Shown: piece after piece, positions 35,123-46,324 of the stretch
Position numbering within the stretch: the stretch's first letter is position 1
Layout of the letters: every line of letters starts with the position of its first letter
NCBI RefSeq assembly: GCF_023336905.1
Contig: NZ_JAMBLS010000002.1
Span: 62,001 to 126,000 of the forward strand
DNA: 64,000 bases
Direction of reading: 5' to 3'
Origin: Bacteroides sp. ET71
GTDB lineage: Bacteria > Bacteroidota > Bacteroidia > Bacteroidales > Bacteroidaceae
Program-made: the position numbers and the translations under genes
Notes under the pieces: model-generated
Told to the model about the DNA's origin: nothing
Database searches by the model: none
Seen by the model: the letters and a program-made list of their open reading frames with translations, nothing else

Positions 35123-35728
35123 ATGAGAAAGACGATTTACTTCAAACAAATGCTTGCCGTGGCTATCTTCTTGTTTGCCACAAGCGTTCAAGCACAAGGA
35201 CTTAAAGACTTATTAAACAAAGAGAACATCGAAAAAGCTGTTAACAGCTTGACAGGCAAGAACACGGCCAGCATGACCGGTACATGGGAATTTTCAGGAG
35301 CCGCACTGGAGTTTGAATCAGACAACCTGCTTCAGAAAGCGGGAGGCAGCCTGGCTGCCACGGCCGTAGAAAAGAAGCTGGACGGCTTTTTGGAAAAGGT
35401 AGGGATAGAGCCAGGCCAAATGAGCTTCACGTTCAACGAAGACAGCACTTTCCAGACTACCGTGAAAGGTAAAAACCTGAAAGGAAATTACAGTTACAAC
35501 GAAGCGACCCAGAAAATCAACCTGAAGTTTGCCAAGCTGATAGGCATCAACACGAAGGTGAATTGCACCTCTCAACAGATGGAGCTTTTGTTTCCTTCTG
35601 ACAAGTTGTTGGACTTGATTAGTTTCCTAGCCAGCAAAAGCAACAACAGCACTTTACAATCTATCAGTTCGCTAGCCGACAGTTACGACGGAATGATGCT
35701 GGGATTTACCCTGCAAAAACAGCCTTAA
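35123..35728 (+). CDS. DUF4923-family exported protein
   Basis: A 201-residue protein with an N-terminal signal peptide (about residues 1-25, ending SVQAQG) and no lipobox, so probably periplasmic or outer-membrane associated. The mature part (GLKDLLNKENIEKAVNSLTGKNTASMTGTWEFSGAALEFESDNLLQKAGG...AVEKKLDGFLEKVGIEPGQMSFTFNEDSTF) matches the DUF4923/lipocalin-like family of Bacteroidales; it would form a beta-barrel or sheet. Ligand unknown. Probably cotranscribed with engB; followed by a strong terminator. Confidence 0.88.
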   Translation: MRKTIYFKQMLAVAIFLFATSVQAQGLKDLLNKENIEKAVNSLTGKNTASMTGTWEFSGAALEFESDNLLQKAGGSLAATAVEKKLDGFLEKVGIEPGQMSFTFNEDSTFQTTVKGKNLKGNYSYNEATQKINLKFAKLIGINTKVNCTSQQMELLFPSDKLLDLISFLASKSNNSTLQSISSLADSYDGMMLGFTLQKQP

Positions 35729-35748
35729 ATCATCCGCCGGTTACCAAA

Positions 35749-35783
35749 AGAAAAGTCCCGCAAGAAATTCTTGCGGGACTTTT
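35749..35783. terminator. Bidirectional intrinsic terminator between DUF4923 gene and tRNA operon
   Basis: AGTCCCGCAAGAA and TTCTTGCGGGACT pair over 13 bp around a 2-4-base loop and are flanked by A and T runs. Serves the plus-strand protein gene and the minus-strand tRNA operon. Confidence 0.9.
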
Positions 35784-35807
35784 CTGCTTACAAAACCAAT
35801 AAAACAG

Positions 35808-35880
<73 letters not shown>

Positions 35881-35903
35881 ATAAGATGGTGACTCTGATA
35901 CAG

Positions 35904-35985
35904 TGCCCAAAACAGGACTCGAACCTGCACGCCTCGCGGCACACGCACCTGAAACGTGCGCGTCTACCAATTCCGCCACTTGGGC
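35904..35985 (-). tRNA. tRNA-Leu(CAG), copy 2 of operon
   Basis: 82-base class II tRNA with a long variable arm. Anticodon loop TTCAGGT (anticodon CAG), T-loop TTCGAGT, acceptor GCCCAAG/TTTGGGC. Differs from the other Leu(CAG) copy only at the acceptor pair 6-67 (A-T here). Confidence 0.96.
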
Positions 35986-36018
35986 CTCACCATCTCAATA
36001 TTTCAAATATCACTAAAG

Positions 36019-36091
<73 letters not shown>

Positions 36092-36104
36092 ATGCTTCCC
36101 GAGG

Positions 36105-36188
36105 TGAAGAGAAGGAGACTCGAACTCCCACGACATAATTGTCACTACCCCCTCAAAGTAGCGCGTCTACCAATTCCGCCATCTCTCC
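36105..36188 (-). tRNA. tRNA-Leu(GAG)
   Basis: 84-base class II tRNA. Anticodon loop TTGAGGG (anticodon GAG), long variable arm, T-loop TTCGAGT, acceptor GGAGAGA/TCTCTTC with one G-T pair, discriminator A. Confidence 0.96.
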
Positions 36189-36232
36189 AACATTCAAGAA
36201 ATCAAAGAGCCGCTTCGGCTTTTTGTGTTTAG

Positions 36233-36314
36233 TGCCCAGAACAGGACTCGAACCTGCACGCCTCGCGGCACACGCACCTGAAACGTGCGCGTCTACCAAT
36301 TCCGCCACCTGGGC
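36233..36314 (-). tRNA. tRNA-Leu(CAG), copy 1 of operon
   Basis: As the other Leu(CAG) copy but with G-C at acceptor pair 6-67 instead of A-T; all other positions are the same. Confidence 0.96.
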
Positions 36315-36362
36315 ATTTCCTCTGTCAAACCTGACACAGACACAAAAAGTCAAAGAGCTGTG

Positions 36363-36435
<73 letters not shown>

Positions 36436-36446
36436 TTTTGCGGTTG

Positions 36447-36476
36447 CAAAGGTAGACATTTTCCCGGAACTGACAA
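36447..36476 (-). promoter_or_regulatory. Strong promoter of the tRNA operon
   Basis: On the minus strand TTG (36474-36476), exactly 19 bases, then TACCTTTG (36447-36454): a full match to the Bacteroidota -33/-7 consensus. Transcription would start a few bases before the first tRNA. Confidence 0.85.
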
Positions 36477-36545
36477 GCATTCCAGTTGTTTTTTTTCGTA
36501 ACAAAATCTGTTTCCCTTCGCTAACTATAAACAAGCATCTCACAA

Positions 36546-37682
36546 TCAGTCCATTCTATCCCGATAATCTTCATAAGAAAAACGGCGGTATATCTCGGCC
36601 CGACCGTCTTTTGTCCACAAAGCAATGGCCGGGTGATGGATGCCGTTGAACATAGTGGTCTTGACCGTTGTATAATGTATCATGTCTTCGAAAACGATGC
36701 GCTCTCCCACTTGCAGTTCGTGGTCAAAGCTCCAAGAGCCTATATAGTCACCACTCAAACAAGAATTGCCTCCCAGACGATAGACATAAGGTCCTTCGGC
36801 TCCGATACGGGCACCTCGTACGGCCGGCTGATAGGGCATCTCCAAACAGTCTGGCATATGACACGTAAAGCTGACATTGAGAATGGCGGTACGTATCCCA
36901 CGGTTCTCCACCACATCTACCACCTCGGAAGCCAAGACACCTGTCTGCCAGGCAAAAGCCGAACCTGGCTCCAAGATAATCTGAAGATGCGGATAACGTG
37001 TCCGCAAGCCTTGCAACAACTTAATCAGGTGCTCCACGTCATAATCCTTGCGCGTCATCAGATGGCCGCCGCCCAGGTTCAGCCACTTCAGTTGGGGGAA
37101 CCAGCGCGAAAATTTCTCTTCGATATGCACCAAGGTACGCTCCAGCTCGTAGGAAGAAGACTCACAATGGCAATGGCAATGAAAGCCTTCGATGCCTTCG
37201 GGCAAGAGCGACGGAAGTTGTTCGGCCATCACTCCGAAACGAGTGCCTGGTGCACAGGGATTGTATAGTTCTGTCCCTACCTCCGAATACTCCGGATTGA
37301 TGCGGATACCGCAAGATATACCTCCATGTGCCTGCACGGCCGGGTAGAAACGGCGATATTGCGACAGGGAGTTGAAGGTGATGTGGCTGCTGCATTGCAT
37401 GATGCCGGGAAAGTCTTCGTCCGTGTAAGCCGGCGAATAGGTATGCGCCTTGTTTCCAAATTCTTCCAAAGCCAGCCGGGCCTCGTAGAGCGAACTGGCC
37501 GTGGAAGCCTGAACGTATTCCCGGAATATCGGAAAGGAACGCCACAGGGCAAATGACTTGAAGGCCAGTATGATTTCGACGCCAGCCCGGTCGGCCACGC
37601 TTTTTATCAGCGAAAGATTCTTCCGCAACAAGTTTTCCTCCATGATGTAGCAAGGAGAGGGAAAAAGAGAAAAGTCTATCAT
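36546..37682 (-). CDS. nspC: Carboxynorspermidine/carboxyspermidine decarboxylase
   Basis: A 378-residue alanine-racemase-fold, PLP-dependent decarboxylase that makes norspermidine or spermidine through the carboxy-polyamine route used by Bacteroidota. PLP lysine K42 in LAFKSFALW; the glycine-rich phosphate site in NLGGGHLMTR; EPGSAFAW; and the second-subunit active-site loop VSFTCHMPDCLEMPYQP with catalytic Cys. The partner dehydrogenase gene is not adjacent. It begins 27 bases after the helicase gene on the same strand and is probably cotranscribed. Confidence 0.93.
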   Translation of the reverse strand: MIDFSLFPSPCYIMEENLLRKNLSLIKSVADRAGVEIILAFKSFALWRSFPIFREYVQASTASSLYEARLALEEFGNKAHTYSPAYTDEDFPGIMQCSSHITFNSLSQYRRFYPAVQAHGGISCGIRINPEYSEVGTELYNPCAPGTRFGVMAEQLPSLLPEGIEGFHCHCHCESSSYELERTLVHIEEKFSRWFPQLKWLNLGGGHLMTRKDYDVEHLIKLLQGLRTRYPHLQIILEPGSAFAWQTGVLASEVVDVVENRGIRTAILNVSFTCHMPDCLEMPYQPAVRGARIGAEGPYVYRLGGNSCLSGDYIGSWSFDHELQVGERIVFEDMIHYTTVKTTMFNGIHHPAIALWTKDGRAEIYRRFSYEDYRDRMD

Positions 37683-37709
37683 TGTCTATCAAACTATTGG
37701 ATTGGTTAT

Positions 37710-39980
37710 TCATTCTACCACTTTGAAGCGGGCAAAGCGCAATAAGAGTTGCTTCTCGCCCACGTTCTCAAAACGGATGGTGGCTTTGACATTCTCGCCG
37801 GTTCCTTCCACACGCAGCACGGTGCCCATGCCGAAACGTTCGTGTTCGATGGTCTGTCCTGCGTGCAAGGACGCGTTTCCTGCGGCAGCAGCTACGGAAG
37901 GGGAAGAAGAGGCGGGTACCCGTTTCAGATGCCGGGGCAACTCTGAAGAGGCAACCAAAGGTCGTGAAGAAAAGAGGGGGCTTTTCCCTTCGGTCAACCG
38001 ACGCGGCTTTTCGCTATTGGGCAGGTCAAGATAGCAAGCATCAATATCACGCAAGAAACGGCTGGGGGCACCGAACTCCATCTTGCCGTAGCGCATACGG
38101 GTTTTGGCATACGACAAGTAACAGCGCTCTTCAGCCCGGGTGATGGCGACATAAAACAGGCGGCGCTCTTCTTCTTGAGCGCGGGGAGAATCATTGGCCA
38201 TCGAGCTCGGGAAGAGGTTTTCCTCCAAACCTACTACAAAGACATTGCGGAACTCCAAGCCTTTGGCGGCATGCACAGTCATCAGCGTGACTTTGTCGTC
38301 GCCGTCTTCACCGTCTGAATCCTGGTCTGTCAACAACGATACTTCAGACAAGAAGTCGATGAGCGAAACGTGCGTATTGCCTTCTTCCAGGCGTTGGGCA
38401 CAGAAGTCACTGATGCCGTTGGCCAGCTCTTCGATGTTCTCCTTCCGGCTGAGGTTTTCGGGAGAATTGTCTTGGCAGATGTCGGCCATGATGCCCGACG
38501 CACGGATGATTTCCGTCCCTGCCTCATAGGCGTTGCGTTCGGCTGTAAAATCCATGAGTCCTGCCACCAAATCGCGGAATCCTTGCAGTTTGCCTGCCGT
38601 TCCTTTGTTGAAGTTCAGCCCGTAGGTCAGAGGCTCACAAAGAATGTTCCACAGGCTGACGGCATGTTCGTTGGCGGCATCGATGATTTTGCCTAACGTC
38701 GTGGCTCCGATGCCTCGCGCCGGATAGTTGATGATGCGTTTGAAGGCTTCTTCGTCGTTCGGATTGGCAACCAGACGGAAATAAGCTATAACGTCCTTAA
38801 TCTCTTTGCGTTGGTAGAAAGACTGCCCCCCATAGATGCGATAGGGTATCATCCGTTTGCGCAACGCCTCTTCGAAAATGCGGCTTTGGGCATTGGTACG
38901 GTAAAGGATGGCGAAGTCCGACCAGGAACCCTGTCCGCGGCGGTGCAGCTCATTGATTTTGTTGGTCACAATCTCCCCCTCTTCCACATCGCTGTAAGCC
39001 CGAAAGACGCCCAATGCGTCGCCTCGTTCTTTTTCAGAAAAGACTTCTTTCCGAATCTGATACTGGTTCTTGGCTATCAGGCTATTGGCCGCCTTGACAA
39101 TGGTCTGCGTAGAACGGTAGTTCTGTTCCAACTTAAAGATGCGCGTGCCGGGAAAAGCTTTGGTGAAGGTCAGGATGTTGTCAATATCTGCCCCACGGAA
39201 CGAGTAGATGCTCTGCGCGTCGTCGCCCACCACGCAGACGTGCCTGTGCTCGGCAGCCAACTGAAGCACGATGCTGTGCTGGGCAAAGTTGGTGTCTTGG
39301 TACTCGTCCACAAGGATGTATTTGAAATGCTCGCGGTACTTGGCCAACACCTCCGGATGGTCGCGGAAAAGCAGGAAAGTATAGAGCAGCAAGTCGTCGA
39401 AGTCCATCGCATCCGCCTTGCGGCAACGCTGCCAATAGCGCTCGTAGACATCGCGCACGGCCGGCATCCGAGCCGCCTGGTCAGCCTGGAAAGCCTCGCG
39501 GCTGTTTGCGTAGAGAGCGGGCGTGACCAGATGGTTTTTCGCGTTCGAGATGCGTGCCTGCACCACGCCCGGCTTGTACACCTTATCGTCCAATTTCATC
39601 TCTTTCAGGATGTCGCGTATCAGGCTCTTGGAATCGGCCGTGTCGTAGATGGTAAAAGCCGGCGTGAAACCCAGCTTGTCAGCCTCGGCATGCAGGATGC
39701 GCAAGAACATGGAATGGAACGTGCCCATCCACAGCCGCCGGGCACTTTCGATGCCTACCTGGCGGGCAATGCGTTCCTTCATCTCACGAGCGGCCTTGTT
39801 GGTGAATGTCAGCGCCAGGATGTCCCAAGGCTGATAACCATTCTCCAACAGATAGGCAATCTTGTAAGTCAACACCCGCGTCTTCCCCGAACCCGCCCCG
39901 GCTATCACCAGCAGAGGTCCGTCGTTGTAGAGCACAGCGGCACGCTGGCTGTCGTTCAACTCATTGATGTAATCGGACAT
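37710..39980 (-). CDS. UvrD/PcrA-type superfamily 1A DNA helicase
   Basis: A 756-residue 3'-5' helicase for repair and fork maintenance. Q motif LNDSQRAAV at residues 8-16, Walker A AGAGSGKT at 27-34, motif II LVDEYQDTN, motif III GDDAQSIYSFRGAD, motif IV EQNYRSTQ, motif V VTLMTVHAAKGLEF and motif VI YVAITRAEERCYLSYA. The C-terminal tail ends in a small beta domain (HERFGMGTVLRVEGTGENVKATIRFENVGEKQLLLRFARF), as in PcrA, which binds RNA polymerase. Length fits PcrA/UvrD better than Rep. Upstream of nspC. Confidence 0.94.
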   Translation of the reverse strand: MSDYINELNDSQRAAVLYNDGPLLVIAGAGSGKTRVLTYKIAYLLENGYQPWDILALTFTNKAAREMKERIARQVGIESARRLWMGTFHSMFLRILHAEADKLGFTPAFTIYDTADSKSLIRDILKEMKLDDKVYKPGVVQARISNAKNHLVTPALYANSREAFQADQAARMPAVRDVYERYWQRCRKADAMDFDDLLLYTFLLFRDHPEVLAKYREHFKYILVDEYQDTNFAQHSIVLQLAAEHRHVCVVGDDAQSIYSFRGADIDNILTFTKAFPGTRIFKLEQNYRSTQTIVKAANSLIAKNQYQIRKEVFSEKERGDALGVFRAYSDVEEGEIVTNKINELHRRGQGSWSDFAILYRTNAQSRIFEEALRKRMIPYRIYGGQSFYQRKEIKDVIAYFRLVANPNDEEAFKRIINYPARGIGATTLGKIIDAANEHAVSLWNILCEPLTYGLNFNKGTAGKLQGFRDLVAGLMDFTAERNAYEAGTEIIRASGIMADICQDNSPENLSRKENIEELANGISDFCAQRLEEGNTHVSLIDFLSEVSLLTDQDSDGEDGDDKVTLMTVHAAKGLEFRNVFVVGLEENLFPSSMANDSPRAQEEERRLFYVAITRAEERCYLSYAKTRMRYGKMEFGAPSRFLRDIDACYLDLPNSEKPRRLTEGKSPLFSSRPLVASSELPRHLKRVPASSSPSVAAAAGNASLHAGQTIEHERFGMGTVLRVEGTGENVKATIRFENVGEKQLLLRFARFKVVE

Positions 39981-40225
39981 ATTCTTGTATGGGTTTAGTC
40001 GTGAAAATCCGGGCGAAGTTACGCATATATCCCCTGCCTACCAAACAAGAAAGGAAATAAATACACTGGCATGTGTCCACAGCCCGCGTCGGCCGCGGCT
40101 GGTACGAACCGGAAGCAAGGCCACCACGCACCGGAAGCGAGGCTATGACGAAGCATGGCCGACGACTGACGGCAGTAGACAGAAAATCCGGACGGACATC
40201 TACTGGATTTTTAGCTGAAAACACG
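39981..40225. other. Intergenic region between helicase and acetyltransferase genes
   Basis: About 245 bases between divergent genes. A direct repeat ACCGGAAGC(A/G)AGGC occurs at about 40108 and 40131. No open frame looks real and no consensus promoter box for the helicase is obvious. Confidence 0.5.
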
Positions 40226-40233
40226 TACTTTTG
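40226..40233 (+). promoter_or_regulatory. -7 box of the acetyltransferase gene
   Basis: TACTTTTG fits TAnnTTTG and lies 40 bases before ATG 40273, excluding the in-frame ATG at 40231, which overlaps the box. Confidence 0.55.
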
Positions 40234-40272
40234 TACCCGGACTTACATTTACCTCATCTAAACGACAATCGC

Positions 40273-40770
40273 ATGTTTACCCTACGCAAAGCAACGACCG
40301 ACGACTGCGCCCTGATTCGGAAGCTGGCGCAACAGGTTTTCCCCGAGACATACAAGGAGATATTGACTTCCGAACAAATCGACTACATGATGGAATGGAT
40401 GTACTCCGAACAGAGCATCCGCAGACAGATGGAAGAAGAAGGGCACGTCTACCTGCTGGCCTACGAAGAATGTGAAGCGGCAGGCTACGTCAGCGTCCGC
40501 CCCGACGGCCGCGACGTGTTCCACCTGGAAAAGATATACGTGTTGCCCTATTTCCAGGGGGCGCACTGCGGCAGCTTCCTGTTCCGACAGGCCATCCGCT
40601 ACATCAAAAAGGCGCACCCTGCCCCCTGCCGTATGGAACTGAACGTGAACCGCCATAACAAAGCCCTCCACTTCTACGAGCACATGGGCATGAAGAAGGT
40701 GCGCGAAGGCGATTTCCCCATCGGCAACGGCTTCTACATGAACGACTACATCATGGGGATGGATATTTGA
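40273..40770 (+). CDS. GNAT-family N-acetyltransferase
   Basis: A 165-residue protein from ATG 40273. The acetyl-CoA site is the strand-loop-helix LEKIYVLPYFQGAHCGSFLFRQAIRYIKK (GNAT motif A; the usual Q/RxxGxG/A is here QGAHCG) followed by LNVNRHNKALHFYEHMGMKKVREGDFPIGNGFYMNDYIMGM (motif B). The start MFTLRKATTDDCALIRKLAQQVFPETY is characteristic of the family. Substrate unknown. It stands alone, followed by a long hairpin and a convergent transporter gene. Confidence 0.92.
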   Translation: MFTLRKATTDDCALIRKLAQQVFPETYKEILTSEQIDYMMEWMYSEQSIRRQMEEEGHVYLLAYEECEAAGYVSVRPDGRDVFHLEKIYVLPYFQGAHCGSFLFRQAIRYIKKAHPAPCRMELNVNRHNKALHFYEHMGMKKVREGDFPIGNGFYMNDYIMGMDI

Positions 40771-40806
40771 CGAGCCACAAGCCACGAGTGACAGCAGATA
40801 CAAGAA

Positions 40807-40856
40807 GCGGGAGATGCAAGAGGCAGCAACTTATTGCCCGGCCTCGCATCTCCCGC
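40807..40856. terminator. Large intergenic hairpin between convergent genes
   Basis: GCGGGAGATGC (40807-40817) pairs with GCATCTCCCGC (40846-40856) and GAGGC with GCCTC inside, separated by a two-base bulge; 16 paired positions in all. No T-run follows, so it may be a processing or barrier structure rather than a classical terminator. Flanking bases (CCACAAGCCAC on the left, GCTTGTGG on the right) extend partial symmetry. Confidence 0.65.
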
Positions 40857-40916
40857 CATTCATTCTATCAACAACTCAGTCACCCACAGCTTGTGGCCCG
40901 TGGGGACAGCCTGCGG

Positions 40917-42488
40917 CTACTTGGTAACACGCTCCAGCCACTTCACCATGCCCAGCATGACACCCATCGAAACCAGGCAGACAATGAAGAATACAGACCA
41001 GCATTGCCAGATAGGAATCTTGTTATACATCAACGGGCCGACCCAGAGGAAGAGGTTTCCGATGGCCGTAGCCCCCAGCCATAGACCTTGGCAGAGGCCT
41101 TGCAGGTGCTTGGGCGCAACCTTGGAAACGAAGGACAATCCCAGAGGCGAGATAAACAGCTCGGCCACGGTCAGGAAGAAGTAGACCACAATCAACACCC
41201 AGGGACCGGCCTTCAGTCCGGCTTTGGCCGAGTCGGCCATGGCCTTGAAGTCTGTGCCCGAGGGATAGCCTTGGATGGCGGAATAGAGCAGCAGGAACAA
41301 GAATGCCATGCCTGCGATGCCCATGCCGATGGCTATCTTCTTGGGGGTTGAAATCTGCTTGCCACGACGGGCCAGCGCACCGAAGTACATCATAATCAGC
41401 GGAGTGAGCACGATGACGAAGAAGGGGTTGACGGCTTGCCAGATTTCGGGGGCGATGCTGTCGGTCACCACGAAGTCGCGGGCGAAGAGCGAGAGTGACT
41501 GTCCGTTCTGGTGGAAGGAGAACCAGAAGAATATCACGATGCCCAACACGGCGAACAGGGCATAGAGGCGTTGCTTGATTTCGGTGGCCATGGCGATGCG
41601 TTCTTCGGCAGTGTAGCCCACGGTTTCTTGCTTTTCCTTCTTGCCCGGAGTGGGGAATATCTTCTTGTACATCAGGAATATGAGCAGTGAGATGAGCATG
41701 GCCGCCACGGAGGCGATGAAGGAGTAGTGGATACCTTCGTTGAATATCTTCAGGTACTGGGTGCAGAAGGGGACGAGGTTTTCGGTGACCGTGCCGCCTA
41801 CTTTGCCGACCAGCTCGGTCAGGTTGGCCATGGTGTCGGCCGACACTTGGGTGCCGGCATTGGCATGGTCGATGTATTGGTGGCACAGGGCGGGCAGGTC
41901 GGCATTATAGACCAGTTGATGGGCCTTCAGCCACCATTCGCGCAACAGAGGTGCCACGAAGGGGGCTACCAGTCCGCCGATGTTGATGAAGACGTAGAAT
42001 ATCTGGAATCCCGAGTCGCGGCGGCTTTTGGCCAGGCGGAGGGCTTCGGGGCCGTCTTTCTCAGCTTCTTTCTCGTAGTTGTCATACATCTGCCCGACGA
42101 TGGCCTGGAGGTTGCCTTTGAAGAGGCCGTTGCCGAAGGCGATGAAGAACAGGGCGACGCAGGTCAGGGGCAGGAGCCAGCCGATATTGCCGGCCTGGGC
42201 GAAGACGGGGATGGAGAGGATGATGTAGCCCAGCGACATGACTATCAGTCCGGAGACGATGGTGCCTTTATAGTTTTGCGTCTTGTCGGCAATGATGCCG
42301 CCCACGAGGCTGAGCACGTAGATGCCGCAGTAGAATACGGAGTAGATGATGGAGCTGGTCTCGTCGCTCAGGCCGAACTTCGAGCAGAGGAACAAGACCA
42401 GGACGGCGTTCATGATGTAGTATCCGAAGCGCTCGCCCATGTTGGAGATGGCGGCCGCCACCAGTCCTTTAGGATGATTCTTGAACAT
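40917..42488 (-). CDS. POT-family proton-dependent di/tripeptide transporter
   Basis: A 523-residue inner-membrane transporter with about 12-14 helices of the PTR2/POT branch of the major facilitator superfamily. The diagnostic ExxERFxYY motif is NMGERFGYYIMNAVLVLFL (E19-Y24), and the second POT signature is in FFIAFGNGLFKGNLQAIVGQMYD; the later motif in NPFFVIVLTPLIMMYFG is also seen. An unusually long hydrophilic insert (about residues 190-245) between helices suggests a periplasmic or cytoplasmic loop typical of Bacteroidota members. Imports peptides with protons. Confidence 0.93.
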   Translation of the reverse strand: MFKNHPKGLVAAAISNMGERFGYYIMNAVLVLFLCSKFGLSDETSSIIYSVFYCGIYVLSLVGGIIADKTQNYKGTIVSGLIVMSLGYIILSIPVFAQAGNIGWLLPLTCVALFFIAFGNGLFKGNLQAIVGQMYDNYEKEAEKDGPEALRLAKSRRDSGFQIFYVFINIGGLVAPFVAPLLREWWLKAHQLVYNADLPALCHQYIDHANAGTQVSADTMANLTELVGKVGGTVTENLVPFCTQYLKIFNEGIHYSFIASVAAMLISLLIFLMYKKIFPTPGKKEKQETVGYTAEERIAMATEIKQRLYALFAVLGIVIFFWFSFHQNGQSLSLFARDFVVTDSIAPEIWQAVNPFFVIVLTPLIMMYFGALARRGKQISTPKKIAIGMGIAGMAFLFLLLYSAIQGYPSGTDFKAMADSAKAGLKAGPWVLIVVYFFLTVAELFISPLGLSFVSKVAPKHLQGLCQGLWLGATAIGNLFLWVGPLMYNKIPIWQCWSVFFIVCLVSMGVMLGMVKWLERVTK

Positions 42489-42561
42489 AAGGTAAAGTTG
42501 ATTTTAGTTAGTAATTAATATCTGTCTGTTAATGGGATGCAAATATAACCATTTTGCCGGA

Positions 42562-43047
42562 TTATCCTACAAACAAGTCGCAAACTTCTGCATGGGCCAC
42601 GCGAATTAAGTCTTGCGGGGCCAGGCGGAGCTGGAGGCCGCGCACGCCGGCGCTGACGTAGATGTGGTCGAAGTCGAGGCACGTGCGGTGGATGTAGGTG
42701 GGCAGGGGCTTCTTCATGCCGATGGGCGAGCAGCCGCCGCGGATGTAGCCTGTGAGGGGGAGCAGTTCCTTGACGGGGATGAGGTCGCACTTCTTGTTGC
42801 CGCTGACGCGTGCGGCCAGCTTGAGGTCGACCTCGTGCTCGCCGGGGATGACGCAGACGAAGTGACCCGTGCGGTCGCCGTGTAGGACGAGTGTCTTGAA
42901 CACCCGGTCGATGTCCTCGCCCAACTGTGCCGCCACGTGGACGGCGCTCAGGTCCGACTCGTCCACCTCGTAGGGGATGAGTTCGTAGGCCACCCGGTCC
43001 CTGTCTAAGAGGCGGGCGGCGTTGGTCTTGTTGATTCTTTCTTTCAT
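42562..43047 (-). CDS. ybaK: Cys-tRNA(Pro)/Cys-tRNA(Cys) deacylase YbaK
   Basis: A 161-residue trans-editing protein that removes cysteine mischarged on tRNA-Pro. The fold signature includes VFKTLVLHGD, FVCVIPGEHEVDLKLAARVSGNKKCDLIPVKEL and GGCSPIGMKKPLPTYI, the conserved lysine and GxxSP loop region of the YbaK/EbsC family. Length is standard. GC-rich like its neighbours gcvP and uvrA. Followed by the POT gene on the same strand. Confidence 0.93.
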   Translation of the reverse strand: MKERINKTNAARLLDRDRVAYELIPYEVDESDLSAVHVAAQLGEDIDRVFKTLVLHGDRTGHFVCVIPGEHEVDLKLAARVSGNKKCDLIPVKELLPLTGYIRGGCSPIGMKKPLPTYIHRTCLDFDHIYVSAGVRGLQLRLAPQDLIRVAHAEVCDLFVG

Positions 43048-43087
43048 CTTCTTATATAATATAAATAGGTATAGTCTTTCTTTGTTG

Positions 43088-43266
43088 GCTATGGGTATGT
43101 AGCACGAGGCTACTATGGGTGCGTAGTTGCAGGCTACTATGGGTATGTAGTTGCAGGCTACTATGGGTATGTAGTTGCAGGCTGCTATGGGTAGCTATAC
43201 TTACCGGTATAGGGGTAGCTATACAGTAGCGTATAGGGGTGGCTATACAACGGCGTATAGGGGTGG

Positions 43267-43272
<6 letters not shown>
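43088..43272. repeat. Two abutting tandem arrays of 24-bp units between uvrA and ybaK
   Basis: Array one (43088-43186) repeats a 24-bp unit with the core GGCTACTATGGGTATGTAG, about four copies. Array two (43207-43272) repeats a different unit starting at 43207, 43231 and 43255; GTATAG-GGGTAG-CTATAC is a 6-bp stem with a 6-base loop. The uvrA stop codon (43267-43269) lies inside the last unit of the second array, so the array supplies the end of the gene. Confidence 0.92.
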
Positions 43273-46095
<2,823 letters not shown>

Positions 46096-46165
46096 AATAC
46101 TTTCTTGCAATGTTGATAAGCATAGCAAAAACAGCAATATCACATACTGTTTCGGCAAATGCGTA

Positions 46166-46173
46166 CAAAAATA
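46166..46173 (-). promoter_or_regulatory. -7 box of uvrA
   Basis: Minus-strand TATTTTTG fits TAnnTTTG, 71 bases upstream of the chosen uvrA start. Confidence 0.5.
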
Positions 46174-46277
46174 GAGGTTTCTACCCGAAAATTCGTCCCA
46201 TCGCCTCATTTTTCAGCCGTAAAAGCCGCAATATTATTTCTTAACGCAATCCGTTGGCAGAAATAACACAATATTCT

Positions 46278-46285
46278 TACCTTTG
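46278..46285 (+). promoter_or_regulatory. -7 box of the LysM gene
   Basis: TACCTTTG, a perfect TAnnTTTG, lies 40 bases before the ATG at 46325; a TTG at 46254-46256 is 21 bases upstream. Confidence 0.6.
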
Positions 46286-46324
46286 CAGCTACTTTGGACA
46301 ATTGTAAACATATAAAGATAACCA

